From: Pseudobutyrivibrio sp. OR37 | GTDB taxonomy: Bacteria > Bacillota > Clostridia > Lachnospirales > Lachnospiraceae | DNA: 64,000 nucleotides | Assembly: GCF_900113655.1 (NCBI RefSeq) | Contig: NZ_FOQF01000001.1 | Location: 62,001 to 126,000, forward strand | Direction of reading: 5' to 3' | Part shown: one piece after another, positions 35,859 through 44,414 of the stretch | How the letters are laid out: the number at the start of each line of letters is the position of its first letter | Numbering within the stretch: position 1 is the first letter of the stretch | Notes under the pieces: model-generated | Seen by the model: the letters and a program-made list of their open reading frames with translations, nothing else | What the model was told of the DNA's origin: nothing | Database searches by the model: none | Made by a program: the position numbers and the translations under genes

Positions 35859-37205
35859 CTAAAAACTTTCTATCATCGTTCCAAATGTAATATCTGTTGT
35901 ATAAATATAGTTAAAAAAAACATCTTGACTCTTATCTACTTTTTTATAATTAAATGTGAGCTTTGATGGCGTAACTGTTATTGAAGCATTATTATCCAAT
36001 TCAATTTTCCCCTGTTTCTCCACATTTATATTGCTAGTCAGGCTATAGAGATCTTTTTCAACAAGCTCTCCAACAACAGAATATTCCGTGTATATAGGAA
36101 TATCACCTTTCATCATTAAAATCACTGAATTATCAGCTTTTAACGAGCATCTAATATCTATTGATAAATCACCTTCATTAAAATCATGGTACCACCAATA
36201 ACTTGAATAGCTACCATCTTGAGTAGCTTTCATTTTCCCACTAGTACATATCCACGTTCCGCATACTTTTGCCCAATCCTTATTGTTTTCAAGTAACATT
36301 TTTATATCTGAAGCTTTTACATCTTCATATTGGCTATTATCTGGCACATTTTCTATTAACTTAATAGCATGATTTAAATTTCCTAATTCAATCTCTTCTT
36401 TTGAATAGGCAACAGAAATACTATTTATATAATCATTTACATCTTTATAATCAGTTATCTCTAAAAGCTCATCAAGCGCTTCCTCAAAATTTTTTGAGTT
36501 AACCTGTGTTATAGCATAATTATATACAGCCTCTTTATATTGCTCATCACCATCTAAAATATTTCTCGCACTACCAAGTTTGTTTTTAGCAAAAGCATAA
36601 TTAGATTTTTTAAGAGCATCCATACCAAGGCAGTATTGCACATAATCATTTTCATTAAGCATTTCATAGATTATTCTTGCATTATCATAATCACCTTTAT
36701 TTACCAACATATCACAAATCTGCATTGCCTTATCATAACTGTCACTATAACCAACTGCATTAGCGTAATTACTAGCAGCATTAATGGCAGCTTCATCGTT
36801 ATTTTCTTCATATAGACTCTGACCTTTTGAATAATAAAATGCTTTAATCGCGACATCCAATTTATCTGCTGCATCCTTATATGTACCAGCTCTTTTATAA
36901 CATTTAATAGCTTTACTATATGACTCATTAGAAAAGGCCTTTTCCGCAATATTATATTGAGTATTTGGATTAAAATAATATACCGTTCCAATTATGCAAA
37001 TAAAGATTACCAACATTACTATAGGCAAATACTTTTTAATTACTATCAATATGCTTTTCATATTATGTATAGTTGACTGTTCCTTATCGATTTTAAGTTC
37101 TTGTTCTTCAGATTGCTGACTTCTTAATACTACCGGATATCCACATTTATAACATCTCTCTACATCTGGAGATAACTCTGCCCCACATTTAATACAAAAT
37201 GCCAT
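35859..37205 (-). CDS. Zinc-ribbon, TPR-like membrane protein of unknown function
   Basis: The 448-residue protein has an N-terminal zinc ribbon (CIKCG at 4-8 and CYKCG near 18-22) and one membrane helix (about 60-80). An extracellular series of helical TPR/Sel1-like repeats (about 95-300) contains recurring YKDAxxY-type and A-x-x-x-Y patterns. A beta-rich C-terminal domain (about 315-448) starts near KVCGTWICTSG and may bind a ligand. The start has GGAGAAGG upstream. The promoter region is shared with the divergent ribbon-helix-helix gene at 37325 and holds its likely operators. Function is unknown. Confidence 0.75.
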   Translation of the reverse strand: MAFCIKCGAELSPDVERCYKCGYPVVLRSQQSEEQELKIDKEQSTIHNMKSILIVIKKYLPIVMLVIFICIIGTVYYFNPNTQYNIAEKAFSNESYSKAIKCYKRAGTYKDAADKLDVAIKAFYYSKGQSLYEENNDEAAINAASNYANAVGYSDSYDKAMQICDMLVNKGDYDNARIIYEMLNENDYVQYCLGMDALKKSNYAFAKNKLGSARNILDGDEQYKEAVYNYAITQVNSKNFEEALDELLEITDYKDVNDYINSISVAYSKEEIELGNLNHAIKLIENVPDNSQYEDVKASDIKMLLENNKDWAKVCGTWICTSGKMKATQDGSYSSYWWYHDFNEGDLSIDIRCSLKADNSVILMMKGDIPIYTEYSVVGELVEKDLYSLTSNINVEKQGKIELDNNASITVTPSKLTFNYKKVDKSQDVFFNYIYTTDITFGTMIESF

Positions 37206-37237
37206 ATCAACCTTCTCCTTCCCTTAAAACAATTTTT

Positions 37238-37297
37238 ATGTACTTGTTTTAAGTACATTTTAATCATAGCAGACTAATGTGAACTTAATATGTACTT
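37238..37297. promoter_or_regulatory. Palindromic ATGTACTT operator cluster between divergent genes
   Basis: A perfect inverted repeat, ATGTACTT-GTTTT-AAGTACAT, lies at 37238-37258, and a third ATGTACTT lies at 37290-37297 beside a TATAAA-like -10 of the plus-strand gene. The cluster separates the ribbon-helix-helix gene from the divergent zinc-ribbon gene. Such proteins usually bind short palindromes or tandem half sites near their own promoters. Confidence 0.65.
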
Positions 37298-37324
37298 ATA
37301 AAATCAAATTGATGAGGGGTACAC

Positions 37325-37483
37325 ATGAAAAAAGAAAAAGATAAACATTTAGGTTTAAGAATTGATTCAGAAACACATGATAAATTAAAGGATTTAGCTG
37401 AATATGAAGGCCGCTCTATTAATGGAGAAGTTTTATATTTAATTAGACAAGCAATAAAAAAATATGAAATTGAAAATAATTAA
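37325..37483 (+). CDS. Small Arc-type ribbon-helix-helix DNA-binding protein
   Basis: This is a 52-residue protein preceded by GAGGGG at 6 bases. After a basic start (MKKEKDKH) it reads LGLRIDSETHDKLKDLAEYE, the beta-strand and first helix of an Arc/MetJ-type fold, then a GRSINGEV turn and a second helix (LYLIRQAIKKYE). It is the only plus-strand gene inside the accessory island. It probably represses itself and the divergent 35859-37205 gene through the ATGTACTT sites. It could also be an orphan antitoxin; no toxin gene lies next to it on the same strand. Confidence 0.85.
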   Translation: MKKEKDKHLGLRIDSETHDKLKDLAEYEGRSINGEVLYLIRQAIKKYEIENN

Positions 37484-37539
37484 TCTCAGTTGAATAACTA
37501 TTAATTCTCTAAACGAATTTAATTTTATATAAACAGTGC

Positions 37540-37575
37540 AAAAAAGTCTCTCCAAAATCATGTTAAGGAGAGACT
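37540..37575 (-). terminator. Intrinsic terminator after the P-loop protein gene
   Basis: A perfect 9-bp stem (AGTCTCTCC with GGAGAGACT) has a 13-base loop and is followed by a U run on the minus strand. It lies 6 bases past the 37581 stop. Confidence 0.88.
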
Positions 37576-37580
37576 CATTC

Positions 37581-38534
37581 TTACTGTATCTGTTCAGGCA
37601 ATACATGCTTTATCTTCTCTAAAGCTTTTTTACCCAAATAGTTTTTATTCAATTGTGTTTTAGAATATTTATAAATAGTTTGCTGCGATAAATTAATTAA
37701 ATATTTGTTGTAATATTCTTCCCAGCTAGCGAACTCTTTGCTATCAGCATAATTATATGTTTGATTTATAATTTCATTTGGGACATCCAATAATTCTGAC
37801 TTAAGTATAATATACTCAAATGACTCCGGTGCATAAATCACACACTTACATTCATTTAAAGATAGATATCCCATTATCTTACCTATTTCAGGACCAAATG
37901 CAGCTCCATCTACAATCACAAGAAGCTTCTTGTCTTTATGTTCTCTTATACTTTCGTATATGTTGCTTTTTCCATTTGAAGAAATGCACTTATCAAAGAT
38001 ATGAGAAAAGCACTGATATCCTGAATTAGAATCCTCTGTAATCACAAGCTCAGGATTTACATTCTGAATAGGATTTAAATTATAAAGCCTATACATTTCA
38101 TTATAAACTTTTTTATAAGCTTTATATTTGGATGTTGAAGATACATTAACAAGACCATAAATCTCATCAACACTATATGGTAACTGGCTCAAATCATCAC
38201 GAGTAACTATCACAAAATAGTTATCAGAGCCTCTTACCAACTCAGCAAATCTCTTAGTTTTAATAAAATCTGCTGTTTCATCTATAAATACTATAGTTTG
38301 AGACAATGCAGATAGTCTCAACTCCCATGCAACATTAGTTAATACTGAACATTTTTTTTCACACTTTAAACTGATACCTGAAGAAGCTCCATTAGCTTCA
38401 TACTCACTGACTAATCTAATTAATTCAGTCTTACCGGTTGCACTATTTCCCTTAAGGATGGTAATGTTCCGATTAACTTCTAAAAAATAATGAACTTTGT
38501 TGTTATAAATTTCAATATCGTATTTTCCTACCAT
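37581..38534 (-). CDS. P-loop ATPase-like protein paired with DUF4869 protein
   Basis: The function is unknown. The 317-residue protein has a Walker A motif at 29-36 (GNSATGKT) and a Walker B-like TIVFIDET (about 80-88), inside an ABC/AAA-type N-terminal domain. A second alpha/beta region with KLLVIVDGAAFG (about 205-216) resembles a TOPRIM-like or receiver-like strand. There is no signal peptide. It follows the DUF4869-like gene by 11 bp and ends in a strong terminator, so the two genes form a pair. The layout recalls two-gene accessory or defence modules, but no toxin or nuclease motif is visible. Confidence 0.7.
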   Translation of the reverse strand: MVGKYDIEIYNNKVHYFLEVNRNITILKGNSATGKTELIRLVSEYEANGASSGISLKCEKKCSVLTNVAWELRLSALSQTIVFIDETADFIKTKRFAELVRGSDNYFVIVTRDDLSQLPYSVDEIYGLVNVSSTSKYKAYKKVYNEMYRLYNLNPIQNVNPELVITEDSNSGYQCFSHIFDKCISSNGKSNIYESIREHKDKKLLVIVDGAAFGPEIGKIMGYLSLNECKCVIYAPESFEYIILKSELLDVPNEIINQTYNYADSKEFASWEEYYNKYLINLSQQTIYKYSKTQLNKNYLGKKALEKIKHVLPEQIQ

Positions 38535-38545
38535 ATCTCCATTCC

Positions 38546-38995
38546 TTAAATCAATTTATTATCAAGTACTTCTATAACTAGTTCCTTTTGTGAATGAACT
38601 AATTTTCTAGTATTAACAATTTCTACTTCAAAAGAAGCATCTCCAAAATCCATTAGATATCCTAATCGAATCATAATATCTTTATTTTCGGCAATTTTCA
38701 AAATCCATTTTGCGCAATTGTCTCCACACGCAGAAGCATTAAAGACATGTGAATCATCATTATTCATAAGAATGAGTGTTTTTACACCACCTGATAATCT
38801 TTCAACAGGAATAGAACCAAGAAATGGACTATCAATCAGCCTAGGTCCCATAACTTTTGATCCATCAATATCCTTAATCATTTCAACTGATATTTTATCA
38901 ACGATCCATTCATCTTCGTATGTATTGTTAAAATAGACATCAGGATTAAATATATAGTTATCTGCTTCAAATTCTCCAAAATAGATTTTCAGCAT
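38546..38995 (-). CDS. DUF4869-like protein
   Basis: The 149-residue cytosolic protein starts MLKIYFGEFEADNYIF and carries the segments VYFNNTYEDEWI, GPRLIDSPFLG and LSGGVKTLILM, which match my memory of the DUF4869 family of Firmicutes. It has a clean GGAGG site. It lies 11 bp after the GH25 gene stop and 11 bp before the P-loop protein gene, which it probably partners. No catalytic motif is evident, although the GDNCAKWILKIAE segment with two Cys nearby is notable. Confidence 0.7.
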   Translation of the reverse strand: MLKIYFGEFEADNYIFNPDVYFNNTYEDEWIVDKISVEMIKDIDGSKVMGPRLIDSPFLGSIPVERLSGGVKTLILMNNDDSHVFNASACGDNCAKWILKIAENKDIMIRLGYLMDFGDASFEVEIVNTRKLVHSQKELVIEVLDNKLI

Positions 38996-39006
38996 AATTC
39001 CTCCAT

Positions 39007-40593
39007 TTATTCAACTACCTTAATAAAACTGCTAACGCAATATAAAACCTGTCCGTTGTATTCTACTCTAGACCAGCCCAAATCATTATTGATACCAGTG
39101 CGTACTGCTGTCTGCCCATTATGAAGAGTTACAACTACGGCTGAATCAGTATCTGTAACACTTGGTTTAGAGCGAAGATTTACCATTTCCTTAGCGGTAA
39201 TAGTTTCGTTTACATCTGTAAACTTTGTCTTTATGCCTGATGCTGCTGGTGCTGGTGCAGCATCTGGAGTTTCGGGCTGCTGCGTAGCTTCTGTCTGAGC
39301 TGGAGCAGAGGTATCTGTTGTAAGATAGCTGGATACTGCATAGTAGGTTACGCCATCTAAAACTACTCTTGACCAACCGCTATTGCTCACACCAGTTCTA
39401 GTGGCAACCACTCCATTTAAAAGTGTTGTCTTTACTGTGCTATCTGCTCCCTGGCTTGGCTTATCTCTAAGATTTGTTTTACTCTTTGCTGTAACAGCCT
39501 CATTCACATCTGTAAATTTCATCAAGGCTTCCACATCAGCGGATGCTACCTCTCTAGCAGATGTATCCTTTGCACTTTCAGTTCCGTTATAACCAAAGTA
39601 TGCAATATTAACATCTACCTTGCCCTTGATACCTGCAACACTACCCTGATTAGAATACTGCCACATATCATACTTAAAGCCTGCCTGAGGTCCCTGGGCT
39701 ATATTAGAGGTGTCCTGATTATACCAAGCCATCCAAATCTTAAACTTTGAACCAAGAGTGGAAGTGTTCCATTTTGCATCATTTGCCATTTCATTTTTTG
39801 AAGCATAAAAGATAGGTGTGTATCCCTTTTTATATATTTCATTAAGAAAGGCTACAGCAAAATTAGATCTATCATCCTTTGAAAGACTATACTGACGACT
39901 GCTGCTGTTTTCAAAGCCCTCACAGTTATAACCAACTGGATATGTAATGGCATACTTGCTGATATAATTAGCTACCCAATCTGCCTCTTCAACAGCTTCT
40001 GTGGATGTAACAGCAGTAGAGAAAAAGTAAGCACCAACCTTGATTCCATTTTTCTCTGCTTCCTGCATATTGTATTTAGCATTAGTATCTGCCTTGATTT
40101 CACCGGTTACAGAATCTCTGTAGCCTACACGAACCATGGCAAAATTAATACCAGTGCTAGCCACCTGTGCCCAGTCAATAGTGCCCTGAAACTTTGAAAC
40201 ATCTATTCCATAGGTAAGATTTCCATTTTCTCCTACATTGCTAGCGCTAACAATATCTTCTACATTTATCGCTGCGCCTGATTCTTTTTGAACTGTACTT
40301 TCTGGATCTGTAGTATCTTCTGAAGTGCCTTCTTCGTCTGGATAGATAACTTCAATTTTAACATCTGAGTCCGGGTCTTCCTCAGAAGGAGCCTCCACAT
40401 TTTGTGCAACCTCTGCAGGCTCATCCTTCTTTGAAATCTTAACCAGCACTACTGCACCAATAATCAATACCACTGCAACCACTCCGCAAATGGATGCAAT
40501 TAATATTCTTTTTCTTTGTAACTCTCTTTTCTTTCTGTTTCTGCTGCTAACCTGTACCAGAGTTCTATCTAGCTTTTCATAATCATTATTCAT
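39007..40593 (-). CDS. Membrane-anchored GH25-family lysozyme with two SH3b domains
   Basis: This is a cell-wall hydrolase of 528 residues. It has a basic N-terminus, one membrane helix (about 29-50), an acidic linker, a GH25 domain at about 120-345 (YGIDVSKFQGTIDW onward), and two bacterial SH3 domains (about 355-430 and 455-525), each with a LRxKPS motif. The usual catalytic DxE at the end of strand 4 reads NCE (VGYNCEGFE): the glutamate remains and the Asp is Asn. Activity may be altered, or another Asp may serve. It starts 21 bp after def and may share its transcript. It marks the right edge of the accessory island. Confidence 0.88.
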   Translation of the reverse strand: MNNDYEKLDRTLVQVSSRNRKKRELQRKRILIASICGVVAVVLIIGAVVLVKISKKDEPAEVAQNVEAPSEEDPDSDVKIEVIYPDEEGTSEDTTDPESTVQKESGAAINVEDIVSASNVGENGNLTYGIDVSKFQGTIDWAQVASTGINFAMVRVGYRDSVTGEIKADTNAKYNMQEAEKNGIKVGAYFFSTAVTSTEAVEEADWVANYISKYAITYPVGYNCEGFENSSSRQYSLSKDDRSNFAVAFLNEIYKKGYTPIFYASKNEMANDAKWNTSTLGSKFKIWMAWYNQDTSNIAQGPQAGFKYDMWQYSNQGSVAGIKGKVDVNIAYFGYNGTESAKDTSAREVASADVEALMKFTDVNEAVTAKSKTNLRDKPSQGADSTVKTTLLNGVVATRTGVSNSGWSRVVLDGVTYYAVSSYLTTDTSAPAQTEATQQPETPDAAPAPAASGIKTKFTDVNETITAKEMVNLRSKPSVTDTDSAVVVTLHNGQTAVRTGINNDLGWSRVEYNGQVLYCVSSFIKVVE

Positions 40594-40614
40594 TACAAAA
40601 TATCTCCAGGATAA

Positions 40615-41106
40615 TTAGTCTTCCTCTTCATATTCTTCCATGAGATCTTCTACATTATAAAGCTCACCCTCTACCTTTTCTGTGTAAATGTGGCCATCAA
40701 GATGATCAATCTCATGTAAAAGAGCACGAGCCATAAGGCCTTCACCTTCAACGATGTACTCTTCCATGTCTTCATTTAAAGCCTTTACTTTTGCATAGTT
40801 AGGACGTGTAACCATTCCTGTTTTACCTGGTACTGAAAGGCAACCCTCATTTCCTGTCTGCTCGCCAGATGTTTCAAGTACCTCTGGATTAATAAGTGTA
40901 ACAGGGCCCTCGCCTACATCGATAACACAGATACGACGAAGAACGCCTACCTGAGGAGCTGCAAGACCAACACCATCTGCATCATACATTGTGTCGTACA
41001 TATCCTCGATTAAAGTCTTAAGACGTGGTGTAAGCTCCTTAACTGGCTTGCACACCTTAAGTAATACATCATCTTTTCCATACTCTCTAATTTCTAAAAG
41101 TGCCAT
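40615..41106 (-). CDS. def: Peptide deformylase
   Basis: This metalloenzyme removes the formyl group from new proteins. At 163 residues it is of type 1 length. All three family motifs are present: GVGLAAPQVG, EGCLSVPG and HEIDHLDG (HExxH metal site). It lies 18 bp after priA, the usual Firmicutes order. Its usual downstream partner fmt is displaced by 36 kb of accessory genes. Confidence 0.97.
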   Translation of the reverse strand: MALLEIREYGKDDVLLKVCKPVKELTPRLKTLIEDMYDTMYDADGVGLAAPQVGVLRRICVIDVGEGPVTLINPEVLETSGEQTGNEGCLSVPGKTGMVTRPNYAKVKALNEDMEEYIVEGEGLMARALLHEIDHLDGHIYTEKVEGELYNVEDLMEEYEEED

Positions 41107-41124
41107 AATAATTCCTTTCTATTA

Positions 41125-43356
41125 TTAAATAGTTGATATTGGATCAAAATCAAACCAAGTGGTTGTATTTCGATATTGTTTTTGTTCTAATAAAAATCTA
41201 TCGATTTCATCCTTAACCTTTACTAGTCTATCATATTCATCGGCTTTAACATAGATTACTCTGCGATAAACATCCTTTAATTTTCCGATATATGCATCCT
41301 CTGGGCCCATTACAATAATTTGAGGGTCCGCCTGCTTGATTAAAGCTGCCAAAATATCTGCCTGTGCCACTGCATCCTGCTGCTTTTCGCTGCTCACCTG
41401 AATTCCAAGGATATGAGAACAAGGTGGATACTGAAGCAATCTGCGATATGCATATTCCTGTTTGAAAAAACTATCGTAATCCTGATTAGCAGATGAAACT
41501 ACAGCATAATTTTCAGGCTGATATGTCTGGATTACTGCAACGCCAGGCTCACTTCCACGGCCTGCTCTACCAACCGCCTGGGTGAGAAGCTGGAAGGTGC
41601 GCTCACCACTGTGAAAATCAGACTCGTTCAGGGAAATATCTGCAGCTATTATACCAACAAGTGTAACGTTGGCAAAGTCATGACCTTTTACAATCATCTG
41701 TGTGCCGATAAGCACATCAGCTTCATGATTGACGAAGGCTGATAAAATCTCTTCATGCCCATTTTTGCCAGATGTGGTATCCGCATCCATTCGAAGAACT
41801 CTGGCTTCTGGGAAGGATTCCTTAACAATCTCCTCTAAACGCTGGGTGCCCGCCTTAAAGCTTCCTATGTATTTGCTACCGCAGCTAGGACATGTTTTTA
41901 CTGTCTTTGTTGTAAAACCACAATAGTGACATTTCATTATGCCGCCCGCATGTAGATGTAAGGCAACGTCACAATGTGGACATTTTAATACCTTACCGCA
42001 GGCTCTGCAGGAAACAAAGCCCATTAGTCCTCTTCTATTTAAAAACAGCATTATCTGCTGATGCTTTGCCAATCTATCTGCCATCAGCTCCTTTAAGCGC
42101 CTGCTTATCATGGAACGATTTCCAGATTGAAGCTCTGCTCTAAGATCTACAATCTCGCAGGCAGCCATATCCTGCCCCATAGCTCGCCCCGTAAGAGTGA
42201 TTAGCTGATACTCTCCTGATTTTGCCCTTGAATATGCCTCAAGACTAGGAGTGGCTGAACCTAAAATAACTGTGGCTCCTGTAAGCCCTGCGCGATAAAC
42301 TGCTGTTTCTCTGGCATGATATCTAGGAACTACTTCGGATTTGTAGCTAGGCTCATGCTCCTCATCAATAATAATAAGCCCTAGATTAGCAAAAGGTGTA
42401 AACAGTGCTGAACGTGGGCCTACCATAATACTAATATCGCCAGCTTTAGCTCTTTCAAATTGGTCGAAGCGCTCTCCTGGGGACATTCTACTGTTTAGAA
42501 TGGAAACTGAATCACCAAACCTGGTGTAAAATCTCATTACAGTCTGATAGGTGAGGGCAATCTCTGGTATAAGCACGATTACCTGCTTCCCCATGCTAAT
42601 TACATGCTCCATAACATCCATGTAGACTTCCGTTTTACCTGAGCCTGTAACACCATGTATCAGATATGTTTTGTGGCGACCAGTATCAATATCCGCTTTG
42701 ATTTGTTCTGCAGCAGCCTCCTGCTCCTCATTAAGAACCACTCGCTTTTTATCGGAAGTGGCCTGCATGTGAGGATTTCTAAAGGCTCTTACTGAATCTA
42801 TTTTTATTATGCCTTTAGATTCAAGGTCTTTGATGTTGGCGCTTGGAATCTTAAGCTTTTTGGTGGCAAGCTCCCAATCAAGCATATCAACCTCAAGCAA
42901 TTCCTTCAAAAGACGTTCCTTACCGACGGCGTGCCTTTTGTTGGTGAGAAGCTCGTTAAGCTCGATTCTGGCATCCTCCACAGACACAGCAAGCCTAATT
43001 TCCTTTTTAAGCTTTTCATTTTCGCGCTTTTTGATAGGAATGACAGTCTTCAAAGCCTGATTCATGGTGCTACCGTAGTTGCGCTTTAGAAATGCGGCCA
43101 AAGAAATAAGCTGAGACTCTATAGCGATACTATCCTTTACAACCCTCGCAATAGGCTTCAGCTTTGTAACATCAAACTGTGGCTTGTCATGAAGCCCAAC
43201 AACATAACCAGTAATGGCACGATTGCCATTACCAAATGGAATGACCACCTGAACGCCTTCATTAACCACTTCCTCAAGTTCTGACGGAACAATATATTCA
43301 AATGTCTTATCTAATCTCTCATGAGAAATATCAATAATAATATCTGCGTATTTCAT
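41125..43356 (-). CDS. priA: Primosomal replication-restart helicase PriA
   Basis: This is a 3'-to-5' DNA helicase that reloads the replisome at stalled forks. I use the ATG at 43356 (MKYADIIID), which matches the family start, giving 743 residues; a longer frame to 43461 would pass through the promoter. It has Walker A GVTGSGKTE, the DEEH box, and eight zinc-binding Cys in four pairs (CRAC, CPHC, CHYC, CPSC). No Shine-Dalgarno site precedes the start. A good promoter places transcription only about 6 bases upstream, so the mRNA appears nearly leaderless. Confidence 0.95.
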   Translation of the reverse strand: MKYADIIIDISHERLDKTFEYIVPSELEEVVNEGVQVVIPFGNGNRAITGYVVGLHDKPQFDVTKLKPIARVVKDSIAIESQLISLAAFLKRNYGSTMNQALKTVIPIKKRENEKLKKEIRLAVSVEDARIELNELLTNKRHAVGKERLLKELLEVDMLDWELATKKLKIPSANIKDLESKGIIKIDSVRAFRNPHMQATSDKKRVVLNEEQEAAAEQIKADIDTGRHKTYLIHGVTGSGKTEVYMDVMEHVISMGKQVIVLIPEIALTYQTVMRFYTRFGDSVSILNSRMSPGERFDQFERAKAGDISIMVGPRSALFTPFANLGLIIIDEEHEPSYKSEVVPRYHARETAVYRAGLTGATVILGSATPSLEAYSRAKSGEYQLITLTGRAMGQDMAACEIVDLRAELQSGNRSMISRRLKELMADRLAKHQQIMLFLNRRGLMGFVSCRACGKVLKCPHCDVALHLHAGGIMKCHYCGFTTKTVKTCPSCGSKYIGSFKAGTQRLEEIVKESFPEARVLRMDADTTSGKNGHEEILSAFVNHEADVLIGTQMIVKGHDFANVTLVGIIAADISLNESDFHSGERTFQLLTQAVGRAGRGSEPGVAVIQTYQPENYAVVSSANQDYDSFFKQEYAYRRLLQYPPCSHILGIQVSSEKQQDAVAQADILAALIKQADPQIIVMGPEDAYIGKLKDVYRRVIYVKADEYDRLVKVKDEIDRFLLEQKQYRNTTTWFDFDPISTI

Positions 43357-43368
43357 GAAAAATATTTT

Positions 43369-43397
43369 ATCATAAAAGGCTTTCTTTTTGTATTCAA
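43369..43397 (-). promoter_or_regulatory. priA promoter giving a nearly leaderless mRNA
   Basis: TTGAAT (43392-43397), 17 bases and TATGAT (43369-43374) form a good sigma-A type promoter. The priA ATG follows the -10 box by only 12 bases. Confidence 0.75.
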
Positions 43398-43399
43398 TG

Positions 43400-43408
43400 T
43401 GGTAAAAT
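43400..43408 (+). promoter_or_regulatory. Possible extended -10 promoter for pyrBI
   Basis: TGG followed by TAAAAT lies about 45 bases before the pyrB start. The -35 region is weak. No attenuator hairpin or PyrR-binding leader fits in this short space. Confidence 0.5.
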
Positions 43409-43452
43409 GAATTGAATTTTGAATAATTTATCTTTATCTGGGAGGATAATCT

Positions 43453-44367
43453 ATGCGACATCTTATGAGCCCTCTAGACTTTTCTAGAGAGGAACTAGAG
43501 CAGCTGATGGACCTGGCAGATGATATTAAAAATCATCCGGATAATTATTCCGAAAAATGCCACGGCAAAAAGCTAGCTACTTGTTTCTACGAACCTAGTA
43601 CCCGAACACGACTTTCATTTGAAGCTGCCATGCTTAATCTTGGTGGTTCGGTTCTTGGTTTCTCATCCGCTGATTCTTCATCAGCATCCAAAGGCGAAAG
43701 TGTTTCTGATACTATTCGTGTCATTTCTTCTTACGCAGACATCTGCGCTATGCGTCATCCAAAAGAAGGCGCTCCGCTCGTTGCTTCTGAGCGTTCACGT
43801 ATTCCAGTTATTAACGCCGGTGATGGCGGTCATCAACATCCCACTCAAACACTTACAGATTTATTTACTATCCGCTCTTTACGTGGTGAAATCAAAGATC
43901 TTACTATCGGACTTTGTGGTGATTTAAAGTTTGGTCGTACTGTACATTCTTTGATTAATGCCCTCGTGCGCTATCCTGGAATTAAATTTGTGCTTATCTC
44001 ACCTGAGGAGCTAAAGGTTCCAGAATACATCCGTGAGGATGTACTTGAAAAAAATGGATATGAATATAAGGAAGTAGATTCATTAGATGATGTTATGGGA
44101 GACCTTGATATCCTTTACATGACTCGCGTTCAGAGAGAGCGTTTCTTCAACGAGGAAGACTACATCCGCTTAAAGGATTTCTTCATCCTCACACCTGAAA
44201 AAATGCAGCTCGCCAAGAAGGACATGATGGTTCTCCATCCTCTGCCTCGCGTCAACGAAATCTCCGTAGACGTAGACGATGACCCAAGAGCCATGTACTT
44301 CACCCAAGCCCAAAACGGCGTCTACATCCGTATGGCGTTAATCCTAACGCTACTTGAACTTGTATAG
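43453..44367 (+). CDS. pyrB: Aspartate carbamoyltransferase catalytic chain
   Basis: This enzyme joins carbamoyl phosphate and aspartate in pyrimidine synthesis. At 304 residues it has the usual length. The carbamoyl-phosphate site STRTRLSFE and the HPTQTLTDL segment are clear. A GGGAGGA site precedes the ATG. The first bases are divergent from and close to the priA promoter. The regulatory chain gene follows 47 bp downstream, so the enzyme is probably an allosteric PyrB6-PyrI6 type holoenzyme. Confidence 0.96.
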   Translation: MRHLMSPLDFSREELEQLMDLADDIKNHPDNYSEKCHGKKLATCFYEPSTRTRLSFEAAMLNLGGSVLGFSSADSSSASKGESVSDTIRVISSYADICAMRHPKEGAPLVASERSRIPVINAGDGGHQHPTQTLTDLFTIRSLRGEIKDLTIGLCGDLKFGRTVHSLINALVRYPGIKFVLISPEELKVPEYIREDVLEKNGYEYKEVDSLDDVMGDLDILYMTRVQRERFFNEEDYIRLKDFFILTPEKMQLAKKDMMVLHPLPRVNEISVDVDDDPRAMYFTQAQNGVYIRMALILTLLELV

Positions 44368-44414
44368 ATAGCCTGTCTGCGTAACAGGCGAGAGAAAACC
44401 AAGGAGGAAATGAC

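Noticed and set aside
4781-40614. Search for an integrase, transposase or attachment site explaining the island
   Set aside because: None was visible within the window, and no long direct repeats flank the island.
43409-43452. PyrR attenuator or uridine-sensing leader before pyrB
   Set aside because: The gap is too short and no terminator/antiterminator pair is present.
43356-43461. Longer start for PriA
   Set aside because: It would run through the priA promoter and adds residues not seen in the family.
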